Origin: an uncultured Bryobacteraceae bacterium
GTDB lineage: Bacteria > Acidobacteriota > Terriglobia > Bryobacterales > Bryobacteraceae
Assembly: GCA_938027685.1 (NCBI GenBank)
Contig: CALJAM010000024.1
Span: forward strand, 62,001 to 126,000
DNA: 64,000 nucleotides
Direction of reading: 5' to 3'
Shown here: positions 46,223 through 54,874 of the stretch, in pieces
How positions within the stretch are numbered: the first letter of the stretch is position 1
Layout: the number at the start of each line of letters is the position of its first letter
Made by a program: the position numbers and the translations under genes
Notes under the pieces: model-generated
The model's database searches: none
What the model was told of the DNA's origin: nothing
The model's input: only the letters and a program-made list of their open reading frames with translations

Positions 46223-46519
46223 CGCCGGATTTTCGAGCCGGATGGAGAGCGAGGCGCAGCGGAGAAGCCGACGCGGAATCAGCGCGTGTCGGCGCGGGCT
46301 CGCCTGTGAGAGTCCGCTGCCGAGAGTGTCATCCGGCCGCTCGGTGACAGGCACGTGAGTTTGTGCGGCGTGATGCCGCGCTCAGCCGTCTGCAGGCCGC
46401 GAAGTTGAGCCGCTGCGGTCCGCCCCCAAAAATTCTCTGCGTGAACTGGGGCGGGGGCGGCGCCGCGCGGTTGCAACGCGTGACGATTTGTGATAGAGCT
46501 TTGCTGCGGAGGCATCTTC
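46223..46519. other. noncoding gap with inverted repeats
   Basis: No gene is supported in these 297 bases. Two inverted repeats stand out: GCGGC-GTGAT-GCCGC at 46365-46379, and CCGCCCCC at 46420-46427 matching GGGGGCGG at 46453-46460 with a 25-base loop. Neither is followed by a T run, so they are not clear terminators. They could be structure in the lipoprotein leader. Confidence 0.3.
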
Positions 46520-47371
46520 ATGACCGCTCGCGAGAAACAAGCTCTCATCTCTTCGGCCTTGCTCGCCCTGTCCGGCTGGATGATCTCCTGCACCGGCGGC
46601 ACGCCACCGCCGCCGGCTAAAGGGACGCCTGCCTTCTACTGGAACGCTGCCAGGGAAACCTTCAGGGCCGGCGATTACGTGAAGGCCAGCGATCACCTCG
46701 AGCAGCTTGCCAAGACCGAGAACGAGTACATCGGCCGGGCCCAGCCTTGGAAGCTGGTGTTGGATACGGGGATGGCCAAGGGATACATGGAACTGGCCGA
46801 CCGGTTCGAACGCGGCGGTTTCGCCAACCGCACCAACCCGACCCCCTTCCGGCGCCACATGTCCCAGTACCGCATCCAGGCGGGCCAGTACGCCATGCAG
46901 GCCGCCGAGACCATGTTCCGCTTCCGCGAGAAAAATAAGGATCCCGAAATTATCCTGGAATTCACCTACCCGACGGGCAGCGCAGCCGAGATCCCGCAGC
47001 TCAACAAGATCGGGCAGGGGATCCTGATCCAAGAGGCCGAGCTGGAAGCGGTGGAACGCCGCACGACTCAACGTGAAGTGCTCATGATGACCTGCCGGGC
47101 TGTAGGCGCGCCTGAGGACACCGCCAAGACCCAGGAGTTGTTCAAATCCCCGCCGGTGCGCGTGCCCCGGGCAGTTTTCCTGACGGCCTTCGCCGAGGCC
47201 TTTTACGATCTATCCAGCCTCTTCGGCCCCAAAAAGCTGGATCAGCCGCAGCGGCTGGGGGTGCTGTGCAAGGAAGCGCTCGCCATCCTGAAGGAGGTGC
47301 CCGAAAGCAAAAAGACCAAGGATCTGAAGGCCAAGATCGAGAAGGCGCTCAAGGAGGCCAAGATCACCTGA
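46520..47371 (+). CDS. putative lipoprotein, TPR-like helical, function unknown
   Basis: The protein has 283 residues from ATG 46520, which has a GCGGAGG ribosome site. A short signal ends in a lipobox-like MISC at residues ~25-28. A Pro/Gly linker follows, then an all-helical protein with TPR-like features (YWNAARETFRAGDYVKASDH). The C-terminus is a lysine-rich helix (KKTKDLKAKIEKALKEAK). I do not recognise the family. It converges on the glycosyltransferase gene with a 14-base gap. Confidence 0.75.
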   Translation: MTAREKQALISSALLALSGWMISCTGGTPPPPAKGTPAFYWNAARETFRAGDYVKASDHLEQLAKTENEYIGRAQPWKLVLDTGMAKGYMELADRFERGGFANRTNPTPFRRHMSQYRIQAGQYAMQAAETMFRFREKNKDPEIILEFTYPTGSAAEIPQLNKIGQGILIQEAELEAVERRTTQREVLMMTCRAVGAPEDTAKTQELFKSPPVRVPRAVFLTAFAEAFYDLSSLFGPKKLDQPQRLGVLCKEALAILKEVPESKKTKDLKAKIEKALKEAKIT

Positions 47372-47385
47372 TCCCCACGGCGCTT

Positions 47386-48837
47386 TCAGCGCCCGGTTAG
47401 CTCGAGGAGGCCGCCCGGGCCGACGTGAATCCGGCAAGCAGGCGAAGCGGGATCGCACGCGGGAAGCGCTCGACCCGCATAATAATTGAGGCCGTAACGA
47501 CGCTCGCGATCCACGTTTTCATCGACGCAGCAGCGGAGTGCTGCACCGGTCGTCGAGCGCCAGAAAGCGCGCACCGAAACCCTTCGATCGAGCACTGGGA
47601 GAACCCGCCAAACTGTCCACGTGACAGCCAGCGCCATCGCCGCGGCTATGCCAACCGCCGCCCATTCACGCCGCCGCGACGCCTGCCGCCAGCACCACAG
47701 AACGAGCGGGATCACAGCTACGGCTGCGGCCCACGGCACGCCCGGCCACGCAGCCTTGCGGATGCCCACGACGAGCGCCGAGGGTAAGACTGCTACCGCG
47801 GGCGGAATCAGACTCAGCAGCGCTGCGCTGCTCGCCAGCGCCATGCGGGGTCGACGGGCCTGCTCGAGTCCCAACGCCACGAGAGCAAAAATGCCTGGAA
47901 GCAGCGGGAGCAGGTAGCCAGGCAGCTTGTTGCGCGCCAGCGAGAAAAAGAAGATGCCCCAGAGGGTCGACGCCAGCAGCAAGCGCGCCCGCGTGTCCTC
48001 GTAGAGGCTTCGGCGGGCCGTGAGCAGGGCTGCAGGAGTCCACGGGAACAGGCCCGCTGCGAGCACGGGCAAGTAAAACCACCATGGCTGCACGTGCTGG
48101 AGGCGGTCCGTATAAACGCGGTGCAAGTGATGTTCGAGGAAGAACTCGTCGAGGAAAAGTCTTCCGTATTTAAGCGAGACGAAAAGATACCAGGGCAAGG
48201 CAGTGAGCAGGAAGGCAAGTAGCGGGCCGGGCCGGATCCAGTCCCGCAAACGACGCCGGCCAACCCACAACAGCGGCAGATACAAAACGGGAGCGACCAG
48301 TCCTTTGGCGAGCACGGCGAGGCCGAGCAACGCGGCGGCCGGTGTGAGCCCGCGGGTCTCACCCCGGGCCACCCAAGGCAGCGCCAGCAGCATTGCGGCC
48401 GAGTAGGTTGCCGCCAGCGGCAGATCGGTTACGCCCACACGGCTGAAGGCCAGCCAGCCCGTGCTGGTCGACAGCATCAACGCGGCCAGGAAGCCGACGC
48501 GCCGGCCGAATTCTCGTGTCAGTGTGCGCCAATACCACGCCAGGAAGATCAGGCTGGCGAGCGCAATGGGCAGTCGGGGCGCCAAGTCCTCGCTCAGCCC
48601 GAGACGAAAGGCTGCTGCCATCAACCAGTAGGTCAAGGGAGGCTTTTCGAACCACGGCTCGCCCCACAGGCGAGGAGTCAGCCAGTCGCCGGATCGCGCC
48701 ATTTCCCGCGCGATGGATGCGTAGCGCGGCTCGTCGGGGCCCAGCAGGCCGGAGGCCTCGAGCCCGCTCAGATACAGCAATCCGATGACGCACAGCAACC
48801 CGCTCGCGGCAACGGCACGCCGAGTGGGACGAGACAC
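47386..48837 (-). CDS. ArnT/PMT-like membrane glycosyltransferase (GT39 type)
   Basis: The protein has 483 residues and about 10-12 membrane helices. The first outside loop has LLGPDEPRYASIAREMARSG with the catalytic-type Asp-Glu pair at 35-36, then GEPWFEKPPLTYWLMAAAF, which is diagnostic of the ArnT/dolichyl-phosphate-mannosyltransferase family. FSLARNKLPGYLLPLLPGIF is another family stretch. It should transfer a sugar from a polyprenyl-phosphate donor outside the membrane. The acceptor (lipid A, protein or other) is not indicated. The start is a GTG 22 bases from the divergent HIT gene. Confidence 0.88.
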   Translation of the reverse strand: MSRPTRRAVAASGLLCVIGLLYLSGLEASGLLGPDEPRYASIAREMARSGDWLTPRLWGEPWFEKPPLTYWLMAAAFRLGLSEDLAPRLPIALASLIFLAWYWRTLTREFGRRVGFLAALMLSTSTGWLAFSRVGVTDLPLAATYSAAMLLALPWVARGETRGLTPAAALLGLAVLAKGLVAPVLYLPLLWVGRRRLRDWIRPGPLLAFLLTALPWYLFVSLKYGRLFLDEFFLEHHLHRVYTDRLQHVQPWWFYLPVLAAGLFPWTPAALLTARRSLYEDTRARLLLASTLWGIFFFSLARNKLPGYLLPLLPGIFALVALGLEQARRPRMALASSAALLSLIPPAVAVLPSALVVGIRKAAWPGVPWAAAVAVIPLVLWCWRQASRRREWAAVGIAAAMALAVTWTVWRVLPVLDRRVSVRAFWRSTTGAALRCCVDENVDRERRYGLNYYAGRALPACDPASPACRIHVGPGGLLELTGR

Positions 48838-48843
48838 CCCTCA

Positions 48844-48851
48844 AGTATAAT
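48844..48851. promoter_or_regulatory. symmetric -10 element shared by the ArnT-like and HIT-like genes
   Basis: AGTATAAT contains TATAAT on the plus strand (48846-48851), 8 bases before ATG 48860, and TATACT on the minus strand (48849-48844), 6 bases before GTG 48837. One 8-bp element could start two divergent leaderless mRNAs. Confidence 0.6.
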
Positions 48852-48859
48852 GGGCGCGA

Positions 48860-49411
48860 ATGATCAGGCTGTTTCTGCTTGGGCCTTTACTGTTCTTCCA
48901 GGTTCAGCGGATCGCGGAGGTGGGCTGCCCTTGCGACCCGGCCAAACCCGAGACGCTGGAATTACGCCAGTGCAGCCTCTGCGTCGAGGCGGAAAAGCAG
49001 CCGGCGGAGGTCGAAATCTTCTTTGTGCCGGACGCCAGTCCCCGCAAGCCCAATCGCTGGCTGGCGCTCGTGCGCACGCACGAGTATGACGGTCTTTCGG
49101 GGCTTGCGCGGATGCCGCACCGCTTGCGCACGCGCCTATGGGAAGCGGCCATCCGTAAAGCGCGCGAGTTGTGGGGCGATGAATGGGGCCTGGCCTACAA
49201 TGGAGATCAGGTGCGCACTCAGTGTCATCTGCACATCCATATCGGCAGACTGCTGAAGGGTGTGGAAACGGATCGGGCGCTTCGCGTAGTGAACAGTCCC
49301 GCCGAAATTCCGGTCCTCAAAGACGGCAGCGGTCTCTGGATTCATCCCCACGGTCGCAAGCTGCACGTCCACTTGAAGGAGCAGATTTGCGAGACGGTGC
49401 TGATGCGCTGA
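48860..49411 (+). CDS. HIT-like hydrolase, CDP-diacylglycerol pyrophosphatase-like
   Basis: The protein has 183 residues. The histidine-triad motif is HLHIHIG with H123, H125 and H127. The hydrophobic N-terminus (MIRLFLLGPLLFFQVQ) may be a membrane anchor or signal. The cysteines in GCPCDP and QCSLC suggest a metal or disulfide site. YNGDQVRTQCHLHIH resembles the active-site region of Cdh, the CDP-diacylglycerol pyrophosphatase. The substrate is inference only. Its gene shares a promoter region with the divergent ArnT-like gene. Confidence 0.72.
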   Translation: MIRLFLLGPLLFFQVQRIAEVGCPCDPAKPETLELRQCSLCVEAEKQPAEVEIFFVPDASPRKPNRWLALVRTHEYDGLSGLARMPHRLRTRLWEAAIRKARELWGDEWGLAYNGDQVRTQCHLHIHIGRLLKGVETDRALRVVNSPAEIPVLKDGSGLWIHPHGRKLHVHLKEQICETVLMR

Positions 49412-49430
49412 GGGCCTCGCAGGGCCGGCT

Positions 49431-50969
49431 ATGAATTTGGTCGCCATCCAGCGGGCGGCGCGTCCTGAAGACGCGGCGATCCTGCTCAATCCGGCCGACA
49501 ACGTGGCCGTGGCGCGTGTCAGGCTCCCCCCGGGATTCAGGCTGCGCGTAGCCGGGCGCGAGATCGAGGTGCGGGAAGAGATCCCTCCGGGTCACAAGAT
49601 CGCCATCTGCGGGATTGTGGAAGGCGCGCCGGTCATCCGTTACGGAGAAACGATCGGCCGGGCCGGCCGTGCGATCGAAGCAGGCGAACACGTGCACCTG
49701 CACAACGTTTGCCTCGCCGCAACCGGTGGCGAGCATCATTTCCCCGAAATCGAGCTGCCGCTGCCGCAGCGGGCACACGATGCGCCGTCGTTCCTTGGGT
49801 ACGCGCGGGCGGACGGGCGCGCCGGCACGCGCAATTACGTGGCGGTGGCGGCGGCGAGCAACTGTGCCGCCCACGTCGTGGAACTCGTCGCGCGCAGCTT
49901 CGAAGGCGAGTCGCTGCCGCCTGGCGTCGATGGCGTGGTCGCTCTCCCGCACAGCGAAGGCTGCGGTCAGGCTGCCGGCCCTCACGTCGAAGTGTTGCGG
50001 CGCACGCTGGCCGGGGTGCTCGATCATCCCAACGTTTCCGGGGCGCTTTTGATTGGCCTCGGCTGCGAGGTCAACCAGATCGGTGAGTACTTCCCTGATG
50101 AGGCCTGGCGTACCGAACGGCTGGTGGGGCTCACGATCCAGAAGAGCGGCGGCACGCGCGCTACAGTGGAGGCCGCGCGCCGCGAAGTGCGGCGCCTGCT
50201 CGAACGCGCTGGGCAGGAGCGCCGCACGCCGCTGCCGGCCTGGAAGCTGGTCGTAGGGCTGAATTGCGGCGGCTCGGATTCCTTTTCAGGCATCACCGCC
50301 AACCCCGCGTTGGGCCTTTGCGTGGACCGCCTGACGCGGTTGGGTGCCACCGCCGTGCTCGCGGAGACCACCGAGATCTTCGGCGCCGAGCATCTGCTGG
50401 TGAGGCGCGCACGCAACCGCCGCGTGGCCGAGAAGCTGTTGGGTTTCGTCGAGGCCTATCGGCGGTATCTGAGCGGCTTCGGTACCACCTTCGACGACAA
50501 CCCGTCGCCGGGTAACAAGTACGGCGGCCTCAGCAACATCGTGGAGAAGTCGCTTGGAGCGGTGGCCAAGGGCGGCAATACCCCCTTGATGGACGCGGTC
50601 GATTACGCCGAACGCATCGCCACGCCGGGTCTGGTCTTCATGAACACGCCGGGATACGACCCGGTTTCCCTTGCCGGCCTGGCGGCAGGTGGGTGCAACG
50701 TCATCGCCTTCACCACCGGGCGCGGCAGCGCGATCGGCTTCCCTACCGTCCCAGTTGTCAAGATCGCCAGCAACAGCGCCACCTTCGCCGCCATGCGGGA
50801 GAATATGGACATCAATGCCGGGCGCGTTGCCGACGGCGAGGCCACGCTGGAAGAGGTGGCAGAGGAGATCTTCCGGTTTCTGCTGCGTGTGGCCTCAGGC
50901 GAGCTTACGGCTGCCGAGCGTTTCGGGCACCGCGAATTCGTTCCCTGGCGGACGGGCCCCGTCATGTAG
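49431..50969 (+). CDS. UxaA/GarD-family dehydratase (altronate or galactarate type)
   Basis: The protein has 512 residues. The N-terminal ~90 residues form a SAF domain (ILLNPADNVAVARVRLPPGF). The main part has the family hallmarks GYARADGRAGTRNYVAVAAA, LPHSEGCGQAAG, LNCGGSDSFSGITANPALG and FDDNPSPGNKYGGLSNIVEK. Members dehydrate sugar acids such as altronate or galactarate; which one cannot be told. It is followed by a URO-D family gene and an FAD oxidoreductase, possibly a catabolic cluster. Confidence 0.9.
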   Translation: MNLVAIQRAARPEDAAILLNPADNVAVARVRLPPGFRLRVAGREIEVREEIPPGHKIAICGIVEGAPVIRYGETIGRAGRAIEAGEHVHLHNVCLAATGGEHHFPEIELPLPQRAHDAPSFLGYARADGRAGTRNYVAVAAASNCAAHVVELVARSFEGESLPPGVDGVVALPHSEGCGQAAGPHVEVLRRTLAGVLDHPNVSGALLIGLGCEVNQIGEYFPDEAWRTERLVGLTIQKSGGTRATVEAARREVRRLLERAGQERRTPLPAWKLVVGLNCGGSDSFSGITANPALGLCVDRLTRLGATAVLAETTEIFGAEHLLVRRARNRRVAEKLLGFVEAYRRYLSGFGTTFDDNPSPGNKYGGLSNIVEKSLGAVAKGGNTPLMDAVDYAERIATPGLVFMNTPGYDPVSLAGLAAGGCNVIAFTTGRGSAIGFPTVPVVKIASNSATFAAMRENMDINAGRVADGEATLEEVAEEIFRFLLRVASGELTAAERFGHREFVPWRTGPVM

Positions 50970-50983
50970 AGCCGCCCGCAACA

Positions 50984-50989
50984 TACAAT
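50984..50989 (+). promoter_or_regulatory. -10-like box of the URO-D family gene (leaderless type)
   Basis: TACAAT is 7 bases before ATG 50997. It overlaps the earlier in-frame ATG at 50988, which therefore is probably not in the mRNA. Confidence 0.45.
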
Positions 50990-50996
50990 GAAGCCC

Positions 50997-52139
50997 ATGA
51001 GCCCTCGCGAGCGCGTCCTTGCGGCCCTCGAACACCGTGAACCCGACCGGCTGCCGATGGATCTGGGCAGCGCCCGCTTCACCGGAATGACGGCGCCGGC
51101 CTACGAGAAACTTCGCAACTTCCTTGGCTTCGGGCAGCCCGGCGTCATCATCGACCGCATGCAGCAACTGGTCGAAATGGACGAGGCCGTACTCCAGCAC
51201 CTGGGCGTGGACCTCCGCGCCTTCAGCTTCGGCGCACCCGATGCGGGCGGAGACATCGAGTTGGGCAACGGCCGCTACCGCGATGAGTGGGGCGTCGTCC
51301 GGCGACGGCCTCCGGGATGCCACTACTACGAGCTGGAAATTTCTCCGATGGCCGGTCAGCTCGATGCTTCCGCCATCGCACGCTATCCATGGCCCGACCC
51401 CACCGATCCGGGCCGCTTCCGTGGGCTGCGCGAACGGGCTTTCCAGTTGCGCCAGACCGGCTACGGCGTGATGTTCAACGCCCGCTTCAACCTCGTGCAC
51501 ATGACCCAGTACCTGCGCGGCTTCGAGGATTGGTTTCTGGACCTGGCCTGCAACCATGACCTCTTCCAGACGCTCATGCACGCCGTGCTGGAGGTCATGA
51601 TCGAGATGAACCGCCGGGCGTTGGCCGAGATCGGCGACCTCATCGACGTCGTGGCCTTCGGTGACGACGTGGGCATGCAGGACCGCACGATCTGTTCGCC
51701 GCCGCTGTACCGCAAGTTGATCCGGCCTTTCCAAGAGCGCATCATCGCGACCATCCGTTCGTACACCCAAGCCAAGATTCTGTACCACACCTGCGGATCG
51801 ATTTATCACTACATCCCCGACTTCATCGAGATGGGCATCGACGCGCTCAATCCGATCCAGGTCAGGGCGCGTTACATGGAGCCCGAACGGCTCAAGCGCG
51901 AGTTCGGCGACCGTATCGCGTTCTGGGGAGGTATCGACAGCCAGCGTCTTCTGCCGCAAGGCACGCCGGAGGAGGTGCGCGCCGAGGTCCGCCGGATGTT
52001 CGAAATCATGGGCCCGGGCGGCGGTTGGGTGTTGGCCGCCGTGCACAACATCCAGCCGGACGTTCCGCCGGAAAACGTTCTGGCCATGTTCGAAGAAGGC
52101 CGGCAGTGCGTGTACGTGAGGCAGGTCGCTGCCGGCTGA
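50997..52139 (+). CDS. uroporphyrinogen decarboxylase-family protein (non-heme type)
   Basis: The protein has 380 residues from ATG 50997. It starts MSPRERVLAALEHREPDRLP, the typical opening of the URO-D-like methyltransferase branch. VAFGDDVGMQDRTICSPPLY, YHTCGSIYHYIPDFIEMGID, ALNPIQV and FWGGIDSQRLLPQGTPEEV are family motifs. These proteins often transfer methyl groups to corrinoid or other carriers, or act in aromatic or ether catabolism, and are not the heme enzyme. The ATG at 50988 is rejected because it lies inside the -10-like box. It probably belongs with the flanking catabolic genes. Confidence 0.85.
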   Translation: MSPRERVLAALEHREPDRLPMDLGSARFTGMTAPAYEKLRNFLGFGQPGVIIDRMQQLVEMDEAVLQHLGVDLRAFSFGAPDAGGDIELGNGRYRDEWGVVRRRPPGCHYYELEISPMAGQLDASAIARYPWPDPTDPGRFRGLRERAFQLRQTGYGVMFNARFNLVHMTQYLRGFEDWFLDLACNHDLFQTLMHAVLEVMIEMNRRALAEIGDLIDVVAFGDDVGMQDRTICSPPLYRKLIRPFQERIIATIRSYTQAKILYHTCGSIYHYIPDFIEMGIDALNPIQVRARYMEPERLKREFGDRIAFWGGIDSQRLLPQGTPEEVRAEVRRMFEIMGPGGGWVLAAVHNIQPDVPPENVLAMFEEGRQCVYVRQVAAG

Positions 52140-52157
52140 GTTCGCGTGCATGAAGCC

Positions 52158-53432
52158 ATGAACACGATGACGACGCCGGGGGGAGCGCCCAGAGTGGTTG
52201 TCGTGGGGGCCGGCGTGATCGGCGTCTGCTGCGCATATTTCCTGGCCCGGCGCGGCGTGCGCGTGTTGGTGGTGGAACGCGAGCGCATCGCCGCAGGAGC
52301 AAGTTCGGGCAACGCAGGCGTCATCGCTCCGGGGCATCTGCCGCTCGTCAAACCCGGGCGCTTCTGGTCGCTGGTGAAAACCGTCTTCCGCCCGTTGAGT
52401 CCCGTGTACGTGCCGCTGCGGTTCGATCCGGCATTGTGGAGGTGGCTCTTCACATTTTCCCGCCAGTTCAGCGAAGCGAGGGCAGACGAAGCCATGGAGG
52501 CCGTTGCACCGCTGGGAAAGGAGAGCCTATCGCTATACGAGCAGCTTGTGCGGGAAGAAGGCATCGAATGTGACTTCCGTCGGCGGGGGTACTACGAGGT
52601 GTGGCGCAGCGCAAGCGGGCCGCAGGAGGCCGCGCGGGAGATTGCCTTTGCACGGCGCCACGGCTTCCGCGCCGAGTTGCTGGACCCCAGAGAGATGCTG
52701 CGTCGTGAACCTTCCCTCCGCGAAGGGCTGACTTGCGCCGTCCATCATTGCGACGCCGCGACGCTCGACCCGTACGCCTTTGTAGCGGCGTTGGCCGAGA
52801 GGGCGCGCGCGGCCGGCGCCGAGTTCCGCGTGGCCACGGGGGTCGTGCAGCTCCAGGTGCGGGACGGCCGTGTGCACGGCGTGCTTACGGCGCAGGGCGA
52901 AGAGATCCCGGCCGACGCGGTGGTGGTGGCGGCGGGGGCGTGGAGCGCCTCGTTATTGCGGCCGCTGGGCATATCCCTCCCACTGGAAGCCGCCAAGGGC
53001 TATCACTGCGACCTGGTTCCCAGCGAAACTGCTGCCGTGATCCGCGAGGCGTGCGTGCTGGCGGAACGCTTGGTTTTCGTCACGCCCATGGGCCACCGCA
53101 CCCGTTTGGCAGGAACGCTGGAGTTCTCGGGCCTCGATTCCCGGATTCGGGAGGCCCGCTGGCGCCAACTCTCACACGCGGCCGGCGAATATTTCCAGGG
53201 TGTGGAGCAAAGCCGTTCCGTTTCCAAGTGGTGCGGCCTACGGCCGTGTCTCCCAGACGGGTTGCCGGCGATCGGCCCGGCGCCGGGTATCCACGGCCTC
53301 TACCTCGCGACCGGCCATGCCATGGCGGGCATGACGCTGGGACCCGCTACCGGCCGGCGGGTTGCAGACTGGATTCTCGGCCGGCCGTCCGCCGCTTTTC
53401 CCACACCCCTCAGTCCGGCGCGCTTTGCTTGA
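52158..53432 (+). CDS. FAD-dependent amino-acid dehydrogenase (DadA-like)
   Basis: The protein has about 424 residues. The FAD dinucleotide-binding motif RVVVVGAGVIGVCCAYFLAR is near the start. GASSGNAGVIAPGHLPLVKP and the C-terminal GLRPCLPDGLPAIGPAPGI and TGHAMAGMTLGPATGR match the D-amino-acid dehydrogenase/DAO family. The substrate may be a D-amino acid, proline or hydroxyproline derivative. Start codons at 52146 (GTG), 52158 (ATG) and 52167 (ATG) are all possible; 52158 is chosen. It follows the URO-D family gene by 18 bases. Confidence 0.87.
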   Translation: MNTMTTPGGAPRVVVVGAGVIGVCCAYFLARRGVRVLVVERERIAAGASSGNAGVIAPGHLPLVKPGRFWSLVKTVFRPLSPVYVPLRFDPALWRWLFTFSRQFSEARADEAMEAVAPLGKESLSLYEQLVREEGIECDFRRRGYYEVWRSASGPQEAAREIAFARRHGFRAELLDPREMLRREPSLREGLTCAVHHCDAATLDPYAFVAALAERARAAGAEFRVATGVVQLQVRDGRVHGVLTAQGEEIPADAVVVAAGAWSASLLRPLGISLPLEAAKGYHCDLVPSETAAVIREACVLAERLVFVTPMGHRTRLAGTLEFSGLDSRIREARWRQLSHAAGEYFQGVEQSRSVSKWCGLRPCLPDGLPAIGPAPGIHGLYLATGHAMAGMTLGPATGRRVADWILGRPSAAFPTPLSPARFA

Positions 53433-53443
53433 AACGCGAAGGC

Positions 53444-54874
53444 TCAGTACTTGGGCACGCTGGGGTCCACCTGATCGCTCCAGGCGAGGATGCCGCCGCG
53501 CAAGTTCCAGACTTTGCGAAAGCCCGCCTGGCGAAGCAGGTTCACCGCCTTCGCGCTGCGCTGGCCGCTGCGGCAATGGACCACGATCTGCTCGCTGGAA
53601 TCCAGCTCGTGCAGTCGACGAGGCAATTCGCTCAGCGGGATGAGTCGGGCGCCGGGAATGCGACAGATGCGGTGCTCGTGCGGCTCGCGCACGTCCACCA
53701 GCACCACTCGCTCGCCTTGATCCATCAGATCCTTCAATCGCCGGGGTTCGATTTCCCACTCCGAGGGGCTCTCGAGCTCCTGGCGGCGGGGAACGCCGCA
53801 GAATTCCCGATAATCGACGAGCTCGCGAATCGTTGGCCGATCACCGCACACCGGACAATCGGGATCGCGGCGCAGCTTGAGCTCGCGGAAGCTCATATTC
53901 AGGGCGTCGTACAGGAGCAGACGGCCGACCAGCGGGCGACCGATGCCAAGGATCAGCTTGATCGCTTCAGTGGCCTGGATCACGCCGATAACGCCCGGTA
54001 GGATGCCCAGGACGCCACCCTCCGCGCAACTCGGCACCAGCCCCGGGGGCGGCGGCTCGGGATACAGGCACCGATAGCAGGGCCCGCCGGGTGTCGCAAA
54101 GACGCTGACCTGCCCCTCGAAGCGAAAGATGGATCCGTAAACGTTGGGCTTGCCGAGCAGCACGCACGCGTCGTTGACCAGGTAACGGGTAGGGAAGTTG
54201 TCGGTTCCGTCGACTACGATGTCGTAGTCGCGCAGGATTTCGAGCGCATTCTCGCTGGTCAGCGCCACGTCATGACAGTCGACGCGTACGCCGGGATTGA
54301 GAGCCCGGATTCGCTCCGCCGCCACTTCGAGCTTCTTGCGCCCTACGTCTGCGGTAGTGTAGAGGACCTGCCGTTGCAGATTGGTGGCGTCCACCGCGTC
54401 GTAATCGACCAACCCCAGGCGTCCCACTCCGGCCGCCGCCAAGTAGAGAGCCAGGGGCGACCCCAAGCCTCCCGCGCCTACCACCAGCACCCGCGCCTGC
54501 CGGAGCTTGAGCTGCCCCTCCAGGGCGACCTCAGGCATGATGAGGTGACGGCTGTAACGCAGAATCTCCTCTTGACTCAGGCCGGGGGAACTCACCGTGG
54601 CGGCGCCGCCGGCGACGCTCGGTACGATGGAAACGGTGTCCGCATCGCCAACCGGAGTCGCATCGCGCTGCAAATAGCGGATGTCCTCATCGTTCACGTA
54701 CACGTTGACGAAGCTGCGCAACTTGCCTTCCGGCGTAAAGAGGTGCCTGCGGAGCTCTGGGTATTGCTCCGTCAGCTGCTCCAGCAGCTCGCCTACGGTG
54801 GCCCCGGGCACTTCGACTGAATCGCGTTGCTCGACGTATTGCCTCAGAGGACTTGGAATCAGGATCCTTGGCAT
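53444..54874 (-). CDS. CysO-like sulfur carrier fused to MoeZ-type adenylyltransferase and rhodanese
   Basis: The protein has 476 residues in three parts. Residues 1-90 are a ubiquitin-fold carrier close to mycobacterial CysO, with FVNVYVNDEDIRYL and SIVPSVAGG ending in Gly89-Gly90. A linker (AATVSSPGLS) follows. Residues ~101-365 are a ThiF/MoeB E1 domain, with VLVVGAGGLGSP (129-140), GTDNFPTRYLVND and zinc cysteines in CYRC and CPVCG. Residues ~375-476 are a rhodanese domain with the active loop CRSGQRS (Cys434). MoeZ adenylates the carrier's C-terminal glycine and loads sulfur, but here that glycine is followed by more protein. ATG 54874 has a GAGGAG ribosome site and overlaps the JAMM gene by 16 bases. 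Confidence 0.93.
   Translation of the reverse strand: MPRILIPSPLRQYVEQRDSVEVPGATVGELLEQLTEQYPELRRHLFTPEGKLRSFVNVYVNDEDIRYLQRDATPVGDADTVSIVPSVAGGAATVSSPGLSQEEILRYSRHLIMPEVALEGQLKLRQARVLVVGAGGLGSPLALYLAAAGVGRLGLVDYDAVDATNLQRQVLYTTADVGRKKLEVAAERIRALNPGVRVDCHDVALTSENALEILRDYDIVVDGTDNFPTRYLVNDACVLLGKPNVYGSIFRFEGQVSVFATPGGPCYRCLYPEPPPPGLVPSCAEGGVLGILPGVIGVIQATEAIKLILGIGRPLVGRLLLYDALNMSFRELKLRRDPDCPVCGDRPTIRELVDYREFCGVPRRQELESPSEWEIEPRRLKDLMDQGERVVLVDVREPHEHRICRIPGARLIPLSELPRRLHELDSSEQIVVHCRSGQRSAKAVNLLRQAGFRKVWNLRGGILAWSDQVDPSVPKY

Noticed and set aside
46420-46460. Inverted repeat as an intrinsic terminator of the GH17 gene
   Set aside because: The loop is 25 bases and no T run follows; it is about 200 bases past the stop codon.
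50895-52337. 480-codon minus-strand frame opposite the URO-D family gene
   Set aside because: Shadow frame spanning two gene boundaries; no motifs.
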